64,000 nucleotides of DNA from Azospirillum brasilense. Lineage in GTDB: Bacteria > Pseudomonadota > Alphaproteobacteria > Azospirillales > Azospirillaceae. Positions 51,535-59,521 of this stretch are shown in pieces (the stretch's first letter is position 1; each line of letters starts with the position of its first letter). Where the stretch lies: the NCBI RefSeq assembly GCF_007827795.1, contig NZ_VITI01000002.1, forward strand, positions 124,001 through 188,000, in the 5' to 3' direction. Below the pieces are notes generated by a model. It searched no databases. It was not told the DNA's origin and saw only the letters and a program-made list of their open reading frames with translations. The position numbers and the translations under genes were made by a program.

Positions 51535-52239
51535 ATGAGCGACCGGATGCCTCTGATCCTGCTTCCCGGCATGCCGCTGGACGCCGCGCTGTGGGAACAC
51601 CAGACCGACCATCTCGCCGATGTGGCGGAGCCGACCGTCGGCGACCTGACCGGCCACGACTCGGTGACCGCCCTTGCCGCCGCGCTGCTTGCGCAGGCGC
51701 CCGAGCGATTCGCGCTCGCCGGCTTGTCGATGGGGGGCTACGTCGCCTTCGAGATTCTGCGTCAGGCGCCGGAGCGGGTGGCGAAGCTCGCCCTGCTCGA
51801 CACCAGCGCCCGTCCGGACACGCCGGAGCAGACCGCCACACGCCAGGACGCCGTTCGTCTGGTGGGGCAGGGGCGGTTGCGTCAGGTGGTGGCTGCCGGC
51901 ATGCCGCGCCTCGTCCATCCCGACCGCACCGCGGACGCCGCCCTGGTCGAATCGGTTCAGGCCCAGGCCCAGCGGGTCGGGCCGGACGGCTATGCGCGCC
52001 AGCAGACCGCCATCATGAACCGTCCGGACAGCCGGCCCGGACTGGGAGCCATCGCCTGCCCGACGCTGGTGCTGTGCGGGCGGCAGGACGCCGTCACGCC
52101 CCCGGCGCTGCACGAGGAGATGGCCGGGAGCATTCCCGGCGCCCGCCTCGCCCTGATCGAGGATTGCGGCCATCTGTCGGCCATGGAGCGGCCGCAGGCG
52201 GTCACCGCCCTGCTGCGGCAGTGGCTTCTCTACGCCTGA
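51535..52239 (+). CDS. Alpha/beta-hydrolase fold enzyme
   Basis: The 234-residue enzyme has the alpha/beta-hydrolase features: an early LILLPGMPLD loop for the oxyanion hole, nucleophile Ser65 in LAGLSMGGYV, Asp in LCGRQDAVTPP and His in EDCGHLSAMERP. It lacks a signal peptide and should act in the cytoplasm on an ester or related bond. The substrate is not evident. GAGG is close upstream of ATG 51535. It is convergent with the lipoprotein gene, 15 bases away. Confidence 0.87.
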   Translation: MSDRMPLILLPGMPLDAALWEHQTDHLADVAEPTVGDLTGHDSVTALAAALLAQAPERFALAGLSMGGYVAFEILRQAPERVAKLALLDTSARPDTPEQTATRQDAVRLVGQGRLRQVVAAGMPRLVHPDRTADAALVESVQAQAQRVGPDGYARQQTAIMNRPDSRPGLGAIACPTLVLCGRQDAVTPPALHEEMAGSIPGARLALIEDCGHLSAMERPQAVTALLRQWLLYA

Positions 52240-52254
52240 ACGCCGTCTCCCGCC

Positions 52255-52812
52255 TCAGCAGTCAGGACCCCCGCCGCAGCCGTCCAGGTCGGCGCGGCGG
52301 GCCGGAAAAAGGGAGAAGGTCATGTCGCTGATGAGCGACCGGAAATCCGGATCGTTCGGCCCCTGCGGACGGTCGAGCCAGCCGGTGGCCGAGGACAGGG
52401 GGCCGCCGCCCCGGCAGAAGGCTCCCTGGACCACGATGGGGCCGCCGGGCGGGCTGGTGCGCAGGGGCTGGCCACTGCACAGATACGAGTTCAGGGTCGT
52501 CTCGGCGGGGTTGAAGGCCAGGACGACGCGGTAGTCCGGCCGCGCCGTCTGGTTCGGCGTGGTGGTGAAGTTGGTGCGCACGCCGGAAATGCGGTTCTGC
52601 ATGTTGGCGGTCACCAGCGGCCCGAAGGTCTGCGGGTCCATGCCGAAGGGATTGCCGAGGATCACCACCCGCAGGTCGCGGTCGGAGGCCGCGTAGGACA
52701 CCTCGCTCAGCGTGTAGGCCGGGACGGGCAGGTCGGCCACGACACGTTCGTTGGTGCAGGCCGCCGCCATCGCGCAGAGGGCGAGAACGCTGGCACGGGA
52801 CAGGAAGGTCAT
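52255..52812 (-). CDS. Lipoprotein of unknown function
   Basis: The 185-residue protein has a lipoprotein signal (SRASVLALCAMAAAC) with lipidated Cys near residue 19. The mature part is alpha/beta (YTLSEVSYAASDRDLRVVILGNPFG, PDYRVVLAFNPAETTLNSYLC) and ends in a Cys/Gly-rich tail (DLDGCGGGPDC). I do not recognise a family function. It sits alone between a hydrolase and a methyltransferase gene. ATG 52812 fits a signal-peptide start; longer N-termini are possible but would displace it. Confidence 0.7.
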   Translation of the reverse strand: MTFLSRASVLALCAMAAACTNERVVADLPVPAYTLSEVSYAASDRDLRVVILGNPFGMDPQTFGPLVTANMQNRISGVRTNFTTTPNQTARPDYRVVLAFNPAETTLNSYLCSGQPLRTSPPGGPIVVQGAFCRGGGPLSSATGWLDRPQGPNDPDFRSLISDMTFSLFPARRADLDGCGGGPDC

Positions 52813-52904
52813 GGCTCGCCTGGGCTGCTGAGTGGACATGCAGTGAACGATCATGGGGCGCCGCTTCGGCACCGGCAAGCCCGCGCCCCCGGAAGAGCCA
52901 GGGC

Positions 52905-53669
52905 TCAGCCGACGGCGTATCCCGGCGGTGTCCAGTCGGTGCGCAGCCAGTTTCGGGCGGAGCGCTCGATCAGGTCCGGATAGTTGGTGACCTCCGCCGG
53001 GCCGATCAGTGGCAGGCCCATATCCTCGACGATGCGGGCGACCGAGGCGCTGTCCAGAGGCAGGCCAAACTGGCGGGCGCGGTGGGCGATGTCCATCTCC
53101 TGGCCCCAGTAGTAGACCCGGGTGGCGCCGGTGTTATCCCTCATGCGGCGGACCTGCTCCAGCCGGTCGTCACCATAGAGCGGCTGCCAGATGTCGGCCA
53201 TGAGGGTGTCCGCCGGCTCGTCGGGCTCATAGGCGACGGCGTCGCCCTGGACCACCGTCACTTTGGCAGCGGCTTCGGGCGGAAGCTGGCCGAACACGTC
53301 CATGGTGGCGTTCACCGCGATCACCTCGGGGTCGAGTTCCACAACGGTGACGCGTGTGACCTCGGGCCGCAGGGCGGCGTTGGCGGCAGCCCAGCCCATG
53401 CCGAGCCCCATGACCAGCGTGTGCCCCTTTGCGAAGCGGCAGCCGATCTCCTGGCTCTCGATCTCCATCGGGGTCATTGACATCCAGGTGCGCGACGCCG
53501 GCCCGTCGTGGCGGATCAGCCCGGCCATGTCGGTGACCAGCATCGCCTCGCTCCAGTAGCCCTTGCAGATCAGCATCGGGGCGAGCAGGAGTTCCCACCG
53601 CTCCCCTTTCCACGGGCGGTAGGTCGGGCGGAACAGGTCCGTCTGGTACAGGGCGAGCGTCGAGGTCAT
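52905..53669 (-). CDS. SAM-dependent methyltransferase-like (spermidine synthase fold) protein
   Basis: The 254-residue protein has a Rossmann-like SAM-binding core: TLVMGLGMGWAAANAAL as motif I, TVVELDPEVIAVN as the acidic post-I loop, and VQGDAVAY. The N-terminal 80 residues (PTYRPWKGERWELLLAPML) are family-specific. The overall shape recalls spermidine-synthase-like methyltransferases, but the polyamine-binding Asp is not obvious. It may modify a small molecule. ATG 53669 is 57 bases from parE on the same strand, so it may be transcribed with parE. Confidence 0.7.
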   Translation of the reverse strand: MTSTLALYQTDLFRPTYRPWKGERWELLLAPMLICKGYWSEAMLVTDMAGLIRHDGPASRTWMSMTPMEIESQEIGCRFAKGHTLVMGLGMGWAAANAALRPEVTRVTVVELDPEVIAVNATMDVFGQLPPEAAAKVTVVQGDAVAYEPDEPADTLMADIWQPLYGDDRLEQVRRMRDNTGATRVYYWGQEMDIAHRARQFGLPLDSASVARIVEDMGLPLIGPAEVTNYPDLIERSARNWLRTDWTPPGYAVG

Positions 53670-53725
53670 TCGTCCAGGGTCCCGTGGCGTTGATGTGCAC
53701 GCCTGTGAGCGTACAGCGCCGCGGG

Positions 53726-55714
53726 TTACACGTCGATGTCGTCAACCCGGACGAATTTTGCGTTCTCCTGGATGAACTGGAACCGCAGTTCCGGACGGCG
53801 GCCCATCAGCTCCTCCACCCGCGTCTTCGTGGCCTTCACGTCCTCCGCCTGTTCGGGGTCGGCGGCGTTCGGCACGACGACGCGAAGCAGCGTGCGCTTG
53901 GCCGGGTCCATGGTCGTCTCGCGGAGCTGGGCCGGCATCATCTCGCCCAAGCCTTTGAATCGGCTGATTTCCACTTTCTTGCCCTTGAACGTCTTGTTCA
54001 TGAGCTGGTCCTTGTGGGCGTCGTCGCGGGCATAAACCGACTTGGCGCCGTGGCTGATGCGGTAGAGCGGTGGCAGGGCCAGATAGAGGTGCCCGTTCTG
54101 GATCAGCCCGCCCATCTCCCGGTAGAAGAAGGTCATCAGGAGCGAGGCGATGTGCGCGCCGTCCACGTCGGCGTCGGTCATGATGATGACCCGCTCGTAG
54201 CGCAGCTTGTCGCTGGAAAAGTCCTTCCCCACGCCGCAGCCCAGCGCCTGGGTGAGGTCGTTCAGCTCCTGGTTGGCCTTCATCTTGTCGGCGGAGGCCG
54301 AGGCGACGTTGAGGATCTTGCCGCGCAGCGGCAGGATGGCCTGGGTCTCGCGGTTGCGCGCCTGCTTGGCCGAGCCGCCCGCCGAATCGCCCTCGACCAG
54401 AAAGATTTCGGTCCCCTCCGGCGAATTGCGGGAGCAGTCGGCCAGCTTGCCGGGCAGGCGCAGGCGGCGGGTCGCGGACTTGCGTCCCAACTCCTTGGAC
54501 TGCTTGCGCTTGGCCCGTTCCTCCGCCTTCTCGATCAGCCGTTCCAGCAGGGCCTTGGACGAGGACGGGTCGCCGGACAGCCAGTGGTCGAAGTGATCCT
54601 TGATCGCCGCCTCGACCAGCCGGTGGGCTTCCGCCGTCACCAGCTTCTCCTTGGTCTGGCCCTGGAAATGCGGCTCGCGGATGAAGACCGACAGCAGGAT
54701 GCAGGCGTCGCCCATCACGTCGTCCGCGGTGACCTGGGCGGCGCGCTTGTTGCTGGTCAGCTCGCCGTAGCCCTTCAGGCCGCGGGTCAGCGCGGCGCGC
54801 AGGCCGGCCTCGTGCGTGCCGCCCTGCGGGGTGGGCACCGTGTTGCAGTAGGTGTGGGAGAAGCCCTCGTCATCCTCCGGCCAGGCGATGGCCCATTCCA
54901 CGCGGCCCTGCTGGTTCGGGAAGTCCAGCGCGCCGGAGAAGGGCAGGCGGGTCAGTGTCCGGCGTTCCTTCAGGGCGGCGTTCAGATAGTCCAGCAGGCC
55001 GCCGGGGAAGTGCAGCGTCTCCTGCGCCGGGGTGGTGCTGTCGGGCGCCAGCAGCACCGGGTCGCAGCTCCAGCGGATCTCGACGCCCCGGTACAGGTAG
55101 GCCTTGGAGCGCGCCAGCCGGTACAGCCGGTGCGGTTCGAAATGGGCGGCCTCGCCGAAGATCTCGGGGTCGGCGTGGAAGCGGATGGTCGTGCCGCGGC
55201 GATTGGCCGCGCCCTGGCGGGTCAACGGCCCCTGGGGCAGGCCCCGGCTGTAATGCTGCACGTAGAGCTGGCGGTCGCGCGCCACCTCCACGATCAGCCG
55301 GTCGGACAGGGCGTTCACCACCGACAGGCCGACGCCGTGCAGGCCGCCGGAAGTCTGGTAGACCTTGTTGGAGAATTTGCCGCCCGAATGCAGGGTGGTG
55401 AGGATGACCTCCAGCGCCGACTTGCCCGGGTACTTTGGGTGGTCGTCGATCGGGATGCCGCGCCCGTTGTCGCGCACCACCACCGTGCCGTCGACGGTCA
55501 GCTCCAGGTCGATGCGGCTGGCGTGGCCGGCCACCGCCTCGTCCATGGCGTTGTCCAGAACCTCGGCCACCAGATGGTGCAGCGCCCGGTCGTCGGTGCC
55601 GCCGATGTACATGCCGGGGCGCCGGCGGACGGGCTCAAGCCCCTCCAGAACCTCGATATCCTGGGCGGAATAGGTCTCGGCCTTGCGCGCCGTGTTCTCG
55701 AAAAGATCGCTCAT
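53726..55714 (-). CDS. parE: DNA topoisomerase IV subunit B
   Basis: The 662-residue protein has a GHKL ATPase domain (LEGLEPVRRRPGMYIGG, EVLDNAMDEAVAGHASRI, VRDNGRGIPIDDHPKYPG, TSGGLHGVGLSVVNALSDRL), a transducer domain and a TOPRIM domain (EIFLVEGDSAGGSAKQARNR, MTDADVDGAHIASLLMTFFYR). ParE with ParA-type subunit ParC separates linked daughter chromosomes. The length and IEVLEGLEPVRRRPGMYIGG start fit ParE rather than the longer GyrB. The parC partner is not in the window. A promoter lies directly upstream and suggests a leaderless mRNA. Confidence 0.96.
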   Translation of the reverse strand: MSDLFENTARKAETYSAQDIEVLEGLEPVRRRPGMYIGGTDDRALHHLVAEVLDNAMDEAVAGHASRIDLELTVDGTVVVRDNGRGIPIDDHPKYPGKSALEVILTTLHSGGKFSNKVYQTSGGLHGVGLSVVNALSDRLIVEVARDRQLYVQHYSRGLPQGPLTRQGAANRRGTTIRFHADPEIFGEAAHFEPHRLYRLARSKAYLYRGVEIRWSCDPVLLAPDSTTPAQETLHFPGGLLDYLNAALKERRTLTRLPFSGALDFPNQQGRVEWAIAWPEDDEGFSHTYCNTVPTPQGGTHEAGLRAALTRGLKGYGELTSNKRAAQVTADDVMGDACILLSVFIREPHFQGQTKEKLVTAEAHRLVEAAIKDHFDHWLSGDPSSSKALLERLIEKAEERAKRKQSKELGRKSATRRLRLPGKLADCSRNSPEGTEIFLVEGDSAGGSAKQARNRETQAILPLRGKILNVASASADKMKANQELNDLTQALGCGVGKDFSSDKLRYERVIIMTDADVDGAHIASLLMTFFYREMGGLIQNGHLYLALPPLYRISHGAKSVYARDDAHKDQLMNKTFKGKKVEISRFKGLGEMMPAQLRETTMDPAKRTLLRVVVPNAADPEQAEDVKATKTRVEELMGRRPELRFQFIQENAKFVRVDDIDV

Positions 55715-55720
55715 GGCCCA

Positions 55721-55749
55721 GTTATAGGAATTTCGTCAGGGCTGCGCAA
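55721..55749 (-). promoter_or_regulatory. Promoter of parE, possibly leaderless
   Basis: On the minus strand TTGCGC (55749-55744) and TATAAC (55726-55721) are separated by 17 bases. The -10 ends only six bases before the parE ATG (55714), so the transcript would begin at or near the start codon. Confidence 0.5.
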
Positions 55750-55835
55750 GCGCATGCGGTGGCTTCTATATACTCTCCGCACCATATTTTGTGATGCGCT
55801 TTTTCGACCCCAGAATGAACGAGGGCGGAGGCACG

Positions 55836-56267
55836 ATGAGCGACGGCACCCCCACCGATCAATCCCCGGTCAAGCCGGACGTCACCCATCCGGACATGGA
55901 GGGCGGCCCAGCGCTGCGCACCATCGCCATGCCGGCGGACACCAACCCCAACGGCGACATCTTCGGCGGCTGGCTGCTGGCCCAGATGGATCTGGCCGGC
56001 GGCGTCGCCGCCCTGCGCCGCGCGGGCGGGCGGGTGGCGACGGTGGGGATCGAGGCGATGACCTTCCACAAGCCGGTCTATGTCGGCGACGAGGTGAGCT
56101 GCTTCGCCCATGTCACCAGGGTGGGCCGCACCTCCATCCGCGTGCGCGTCGAGACCTGGGTGCGCCGCCAACGCAGCGCGGGGGAGGCGATTAAGGTGAC
56201 GGAGGGTGTGTTCACCTACGTCGCCATTGGCGAGGACCGCCGCCCGCGCGAGGTCCCGCCAGAGTGA
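55836..56267 (+). CDS. Acyl-CoA thioesterase (YciA type, hotdog fold)
   Basis: The 143-residue protein has the YciA-type hotdog signature NPNGDIFGGWLLAQMDLAGG followed by VATVGIEAMTFHKPVYVGDEVSC, and hydrolyses acyl-CoA to free acid and CoA in the cytoplasm. GGAGG is four bases before ATG 55836; ATG 55818 and ATG 55791 are in-frame alternatives with weaker sites. It diverges from parE. A small GCCGCC/GGCGGC hairpin at 56327-56346 may end its transcript. Confidence 0.9.
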   Translation: MSDGTPTDQSPVKPDVTHPDMEGGPALRTIAMPADTNPNGDIFGGWLLAQMDLAGGVAALRRAGGRVATVGIEAMTFHKPVYVGDEVSCFAHVTRVGRTSIRVRVETWVRRQRSAGEAIKVTEGVFTYVAIGEDRRPREVPPE

Positions 56268-56410
56268 ATCGGCGCCCGCCTTCTTTCGAAGGTTGCGCAC
56301 CGCGTCACCTTCCTTTGAGGGTATATGCCGCCTATTACTCGGCGGCGCGAAGAGCATGCTGCGGTGAATTCTTTCGGATTGCTTCTTTTCCGTTTGACCG
56401 AAGGAATCGC

Positions 56411-56427
56411 GTATGATTCCATCATAC
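56411..56427 (+). promoter_or_regulatory. Palindrome overlapping the ftsB start region
   Basis: GTATGAT at 56411-56417 and ATCATAC at 56421-56427 form a perfect inverted repeat around TCC, ending five bases before ATG 56432. It could bind a regulator or fold over the ribosome site, which is otherwise absent. Confidence 0.45.
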
Positions 56428-56431
56428 CGCC

Positions 56432-56803
56432 ATGACCATGCTCCAGAACCTCACCGACTCGCTGAAACGCGCCGCGAAAAGCGCCCTTCGCCAGGCCATC
56501 GGGCCGGCCATCGGCTCCTGCGTCGTCGCCTACTTCGTCTATTACGCCGTCCAGGGGGACCGCGGGCTGCTCGCCATGAACCACCTGAAGGCGGAGATCG
56601 CCACGGCGGAATCCGTCCTGGATCAGGTGAAGGCCGAGCGCGAGCGAATGGACCGCCGCGCGCAACTGATGCGCAGCGACCACCTGGACCGCGACATGCT
56701 GGACGAGCGTGCGCGCACGATGTTGAACCTTTCCGGCCCCCGGGACGTCATAATCGCACTCCCTCCGGCGCAGGACGAAGGGGATGCTAGCGCTGAGAAG
56801 TAG
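56432..56803 (+). CDS. ftsB: FtsB/DivIC-like septum formation initiator
   Basis: The 123-residue protein has a short cytoplasmic N-terminus, one membrane helix (GPAIGSCVVAYFVYYAVQGD) and a periplasmic coiled coil (MNHLKAEIATAESVLDQVKAERERMDRR) followed by a Leu-rich end (LDERARTMLNLS). It belongs to the bitopic FtsB/DivIC group that joins FtsL and FtsQ in the divisome. Placement just before pdhA is a common alphaproteobacterial arrangement. No ribosome site precedes ATG 56432 (ATG 56438 is an alternative); a palindrome lies over that spot. Confidence 0.85.
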   Translation: MTMLQNLTDSLKRAAKSALRQAIGPAIGSCVVAYFVYYAVQGDRGLLAMNHLKAEIATAESVLDQVKAERERMDRRAQLMRSDHLDRDMLDERARTMLNLSGPRDVIIALPPAQDEGDASAEK

Positions 56804-56817
56804 GTCATATCAGTGAA

Positions 56818-56836
56818 TTAACCGAAAGCCGGTTAA
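56818..56836 (+). promoter_or_regulatory. Operator-like inverted repeat upstream of pdhA
   Basis: TTAACCG at 56818-56824 and CGGTTAA at 56830-56836 form a perfect seven-base inverted repeat around five bases. It lies about 30 bases upstream of the candidate pdhA -35. Its AT-rich dyad form fits a repressor or activator site; no binding protein is identified. Confidence 0.5.
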
Positions 56837-56865
56837 CGCCGAATTTCGCGTTTAAAAACAGATAT

Positions 56866-56894
56866 TTGCGTCTCTCGCGCTTGTCGTGTACTGT
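56866..56894 (+). promoter_or_regulatory. Candidate promoter of the pdhA operon
   Basis: TTGCGT at 56866-56871 and TACTGT at 56889-56894 are separated by 17 bases. The -10 is weak (three of six). Initiation would leave a leader of about 115 bases before pdhA. Confidence 0.4.
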
Positions 56895-56913
56895 GCGCCC
56901 CGCATCCGCTTCC

Positions 56914-56955
56914 GGTGCGAGGGGGATGCACCCTCATAATTGGGATGTACCCTCG
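56914..56955 (+). promoter_or_regulatory. Structured leader of pdhA with competing inverted and direct repeats
   Basis: Two 13-base repeats with one mismatch, GGGATGCACCCTC (56923-56935) and GGGATGTACCCTC (56942-56954), recur at a 19-base period. CGAGGG (56918-56923) can pair with CCCTCG (56950-56955) or, as GAGGG, with the nearer CCCTC (56931-56935), and GGTGC (56914-56918) with GCACC (56928-56932). The pairings exclude each other. Confidence 0.5.
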
Positions 56956-57015
56956 CAACGTGCTGCAGCCCTGGCTGTTCGCTTGCCGTCGCTGCATAAA
57001 CCCTGGGGAGGAAAC

Positions 57016-58032
57016 ATGGCCGCGTCACGACGCCGTCCGAAGGCGCAGACTGACTCCGCGTCGAAGCAGGCCGCTTCGGCCGAGGATCTGATCAAGTACT
57101 ACCGTGAGATGCTGCTGATCCGCCGCTTCGAGGAGAAGGCGGGCCAGCTGTACGGCATGGGCCTCATCGGCGGTTTCTGCCACCTCTACATCGGCCAGGA
57201 AGCCGTCGTGGTCGGCATCCAGGCCGCGCTGAAGGACAACGACGACGTCATCACCAGCTACCGTGACCATGGCCATATGCTGGCCTGCGGCATGGACCCG
57301 AAGGGCGTGATGGCCGAGCTGACCGGTCGCCGTGGAGGCTACTCCAAGGGCAAGGGCGGCTCGATGCACATGTTCAGCCGCGAGAAGAACTTCTACGGCG
57401 GCCACGGCATCGTCGGCGCGCAGGTCCCGCTGGGCACCGGCCTCGCCTTCTCGCACAAGTACAACAAGGATGACGGCCTGTCCGCGGTCTATTGCGGCGA
57501 CGGCGCCATCAACCAGGGTCAGGTTTACGAGAGCTTCAACATGGCGGCGCTGTGGAAGCTGCCGGTGCTCTACGTGATCGAGAACAACAAGTACGCCATG
57601 GGCACCTCGCAGGAGCGCGCCTCGGCGGGCGAGCTGCACCAGCGCGGCGCGGCTTACGGCATTCCCGGCCATCAGGTCAACGGCATGGACGTCCTCGAGG
57701 TCCGCGAGGCCGCCGACAAGTGGGTCGAGTACATCCGCGCCGGCAACGGCCCGGTCATCCTCGAGATGAAGACCTACCGCTACCGCGGCCACTCGATGTC
57801 CGACCCGGCCAAGTACCGGACCAAAGAGGAGGTCGAGAAGATGCGGAGCGAGTCCGATCCGATCGACAACCTGAAGCGCGTCCTTCTGGAAGGCGCTTAC
57901 GTGACCGAGGACCAGCTCAAAGAGATCGACCGCGAGGTCAAGGCCGTGGTGACCGAGGCTGCCGAGTTCGCGCAGCAGAGCCCCGAGCCCGATCCGGCGG
58001 AGCTGTGGACGGACGTCCTGGTCGAAGCCTGA
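57016..58032 (+). CDS. pdhA: Pyruvate dehydrogenase E1 component, alpha subunit
   Basis: The 338-residue protein is the E1-alpha subunit: YREMLLIRRFEEKAGQLYGMG, GFCHLYIGQEA, the phospho-loop region GHGIVGAQVPLGTG, and the thiamine-diphosphate motif GDGAINQGQVYESFNMAALWK ending in IENN. With E1-beta it decarboxylates pyruvate and reductively acetylates lipoyl groups on E2. A GGGGAGGA ribosome site lies five bases before ATG 57016. It begins the operon pdhA-pdhB-pdhC-lpd, 78 bases before pdhB. Confidence 0.97.
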   Translation: MAASRRRPKAQTDSASKQAASAEDLIKYYREMLLIRRFEEKAGQLYGMGLIGGFCHLYIGQEAVVVGIQAALKDNDDVITSYRDHGHMLACGMDPKGVMAELTGRRGGYSKGKGGSMHMFSREKNFYGGHGIVGAQVPLGTGLAFSHKYNKDDGLSAVYCGDGAINQGQVYESFNMAALWKLPVLYVIENNKYAMGTSQERASAGELHQRGAAYGIPGHQVNGMDVLEVREAADKWVEYIRAGNGPVILEMKTYRYRGHSMSDPAKYRTKEEVEKMRSESDPIDNLKRVLLEGAYVTEDQLKEIDREVKAVVTEAAEFAQQSPEPDPAELWTDVLVEA

Positions 58033-58110
58033 CGACAACGATAAGCAGGAGCGGCGCCGAGGACCGGAGGCTTCGCCTTCCGGTGAACCCGCGCCGCCGG
58101 AGGTTGAGGA

Positions 58111-59508
58111 ATGCCGATCGAAGTGCTGATGCCGGCGCTGTCGCCCACAATGACCGAGGGCAAGCTGGCGAAATGGGTCAAAAAAGAAGGTGACGAGGTC
58201 AAGTCCGGCGACGTGCTCGCCGAGATCGAGACCGACAAGGCGACCATGGAGGTCGAGGCGGTCGATGAAGGCCGCATCGGCAAGATCCTGGTCGCCGAGG
58301 GCACCGAGAACGTCGCCGTGAACACCCCCATCGCCGTGATCCTGGAAGACGGCGAGGATTCGGTGGAGAGCAAGCCGGCGGTCGAAGAGTCGACCCCGAA
58401 GGTCGCCGCCCAGCCGGTGGTCCAGGACAGCGGCGCCCGTCCGGACTCCACCCTGCCGACCGGCCCGACCAAGGGTCCCGCCGCCGCCCCGCCGGCTTCC
58501 GACGAGGACAAGTTCTTCGACAAGACGGTGAAGAAGACCGTCCGCGAAGCGCTGCGCGACGCCATGGCGGAAGAGATGCGCCGCGATCCGACCGTCTTCC
58601 TGATGGGCGAAGAGGTCGCGCAGTACCAGGGCGCCTACAAGGTGTCGCAGGGCCTGCTCCAGGAGTTCGGCGCCGACCGCGTCATCGACACGCCGATCAC
58701 CGAGATCGGCTTCGCCGGCCTGGGCGTCGGTGCGGCCTTCCGCGGCCTGCGCCCGATCGTCGAGTTCATGACGTTCAACTTCGCAATGCAGGCGATCGAC
58801 CACATCGTGAACTCGGCGGCCAAGACGCTGTACATGTCCGGCGGCCAGATGGGCTGCCCGATCGTGTTCCGCGGCCCGAACGGCGCCGCCGCCCGCGTGG
58901 CCGCGCAGCACAGCCAGGATTTCACGCCCTGGTACGCCAGCGTGCCCGGCCTGAAGGTCGTCGCACCCTACAGCGCGTCGGACTTCAAGGGCCTGATGAA
59001 GTCGGCCATCCGCGATCCGAACCCGGTCATCTTCCTCGAGAACGAGATCCTCTACGGCCAGTCCTTCGAGGTGCCGGAGAGCGAGGACTTCATCGTTCCG
59101 ATCGGCCGCGCCAAGATCCGCCGCGCCGGCACGGACGTGACCATCACCGCCCATTCGCTGATGGTCAGCTACGCGCTCGCCGCCGCGGAGCTGCTGGAGA
59201 AGGACGGAATCAGCGCCGAGGTCATCGACCTGCGCACGATCCGTCCGCTCGACACCGAGACCATCGTCAACTCGGTCAAGAAGACCAACCGCCTCGTCAC
59301 CGTCGAGGAGGCCTGGCCGACCTGCGGCATCGGCGCCGAGCTGTCGGCCCTGATGATGGAGCAGGCCTTCGACTATCTGGACGCCCCGGTGATCCGCGTG
59401 ACCGGCCTCGACGTGCCGATGCCGTATGCGGCGAACCTGGAAAAGCTCGTCCTTCCTTCGCCCGACCGCATCGCGGAAGCGGCGAAGAAGGCCTGCTACC
59501 GCAAGTAA
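58111..59508 (+). CDS. pdhB: Pyruvate dehydrogenase E1 component, beta subunit, with lipoyl domain
   Basis: The 465-residue protein begins with a lipoyl domain ([18 protein letters not shown], lipoyl Lys43 in [11 protein letters not shown]) joined by an Ala/Pro-rich linker to the E1-beta domain ([45 protein letters not shown]). Fusion of a lipoyl domain to E1-beta is a trait of alphaproteobacteria. The domain is almost the same as that of E2 in the next-but-one position, evidence of duplication. E1-beta ends 13 bases before pdhC. Confidence 0.97.
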   Translation: MPIEVLMPALSPTMTEGKLAKWVKKEGDEVKSGDVLAEIETDKATMEVEAVDEGRIGKILVAEGTENVAVNTPIAVILEDGEDSVESKPAVEESTPKVAAQPVVQDSGARPDSTLPTGPTKGPAAAPPASDEDKFFDKTVKKTVREALRDAMAEEMRRDPTVFLMGEEVAQYQGAYKVSQGLLQEFGADRVIDTPITEIGFAGLGVGAAFRGLRPIVEFMTFNFAMQAIDHIVNSAAKTLYMSGGQMGCPIVFRGPNGAAARVAAQHSQDFTPWYASVPGLKVVAPYSASDFKGLMKSAIRDPNPVIFLENEILYGQSFEVPESEDFIVPIGRAKIRRAGTDVTITAHSLMVSYALAAAELLEKDGISAEVIDLRTIRPLDTETIVNSVKKTNRLVTVEEAWPTCGIGAELSALMMEQAFDYLDAPVIRVTGLDVPMPYAANLEKLVLPSPDRIAEAAKKACYRK

Positions 59509-59521
59509 GGAGGGCGAGCGA

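Noticed and set aside
53684-56194. Long plus-strand frame opposite parE and running into the thioesterase gene
   Set aside because: Its sequence lacks domains and conflicts with ParE motifs; only the thioesterase frame after 55836 is real.
56320-56400. Minus-strand mini-ORF ending LRAAE before ftsB
   Set aside because: The 28-codon stretch lacks a start codon and ribosome site, so it is not a credible gene.
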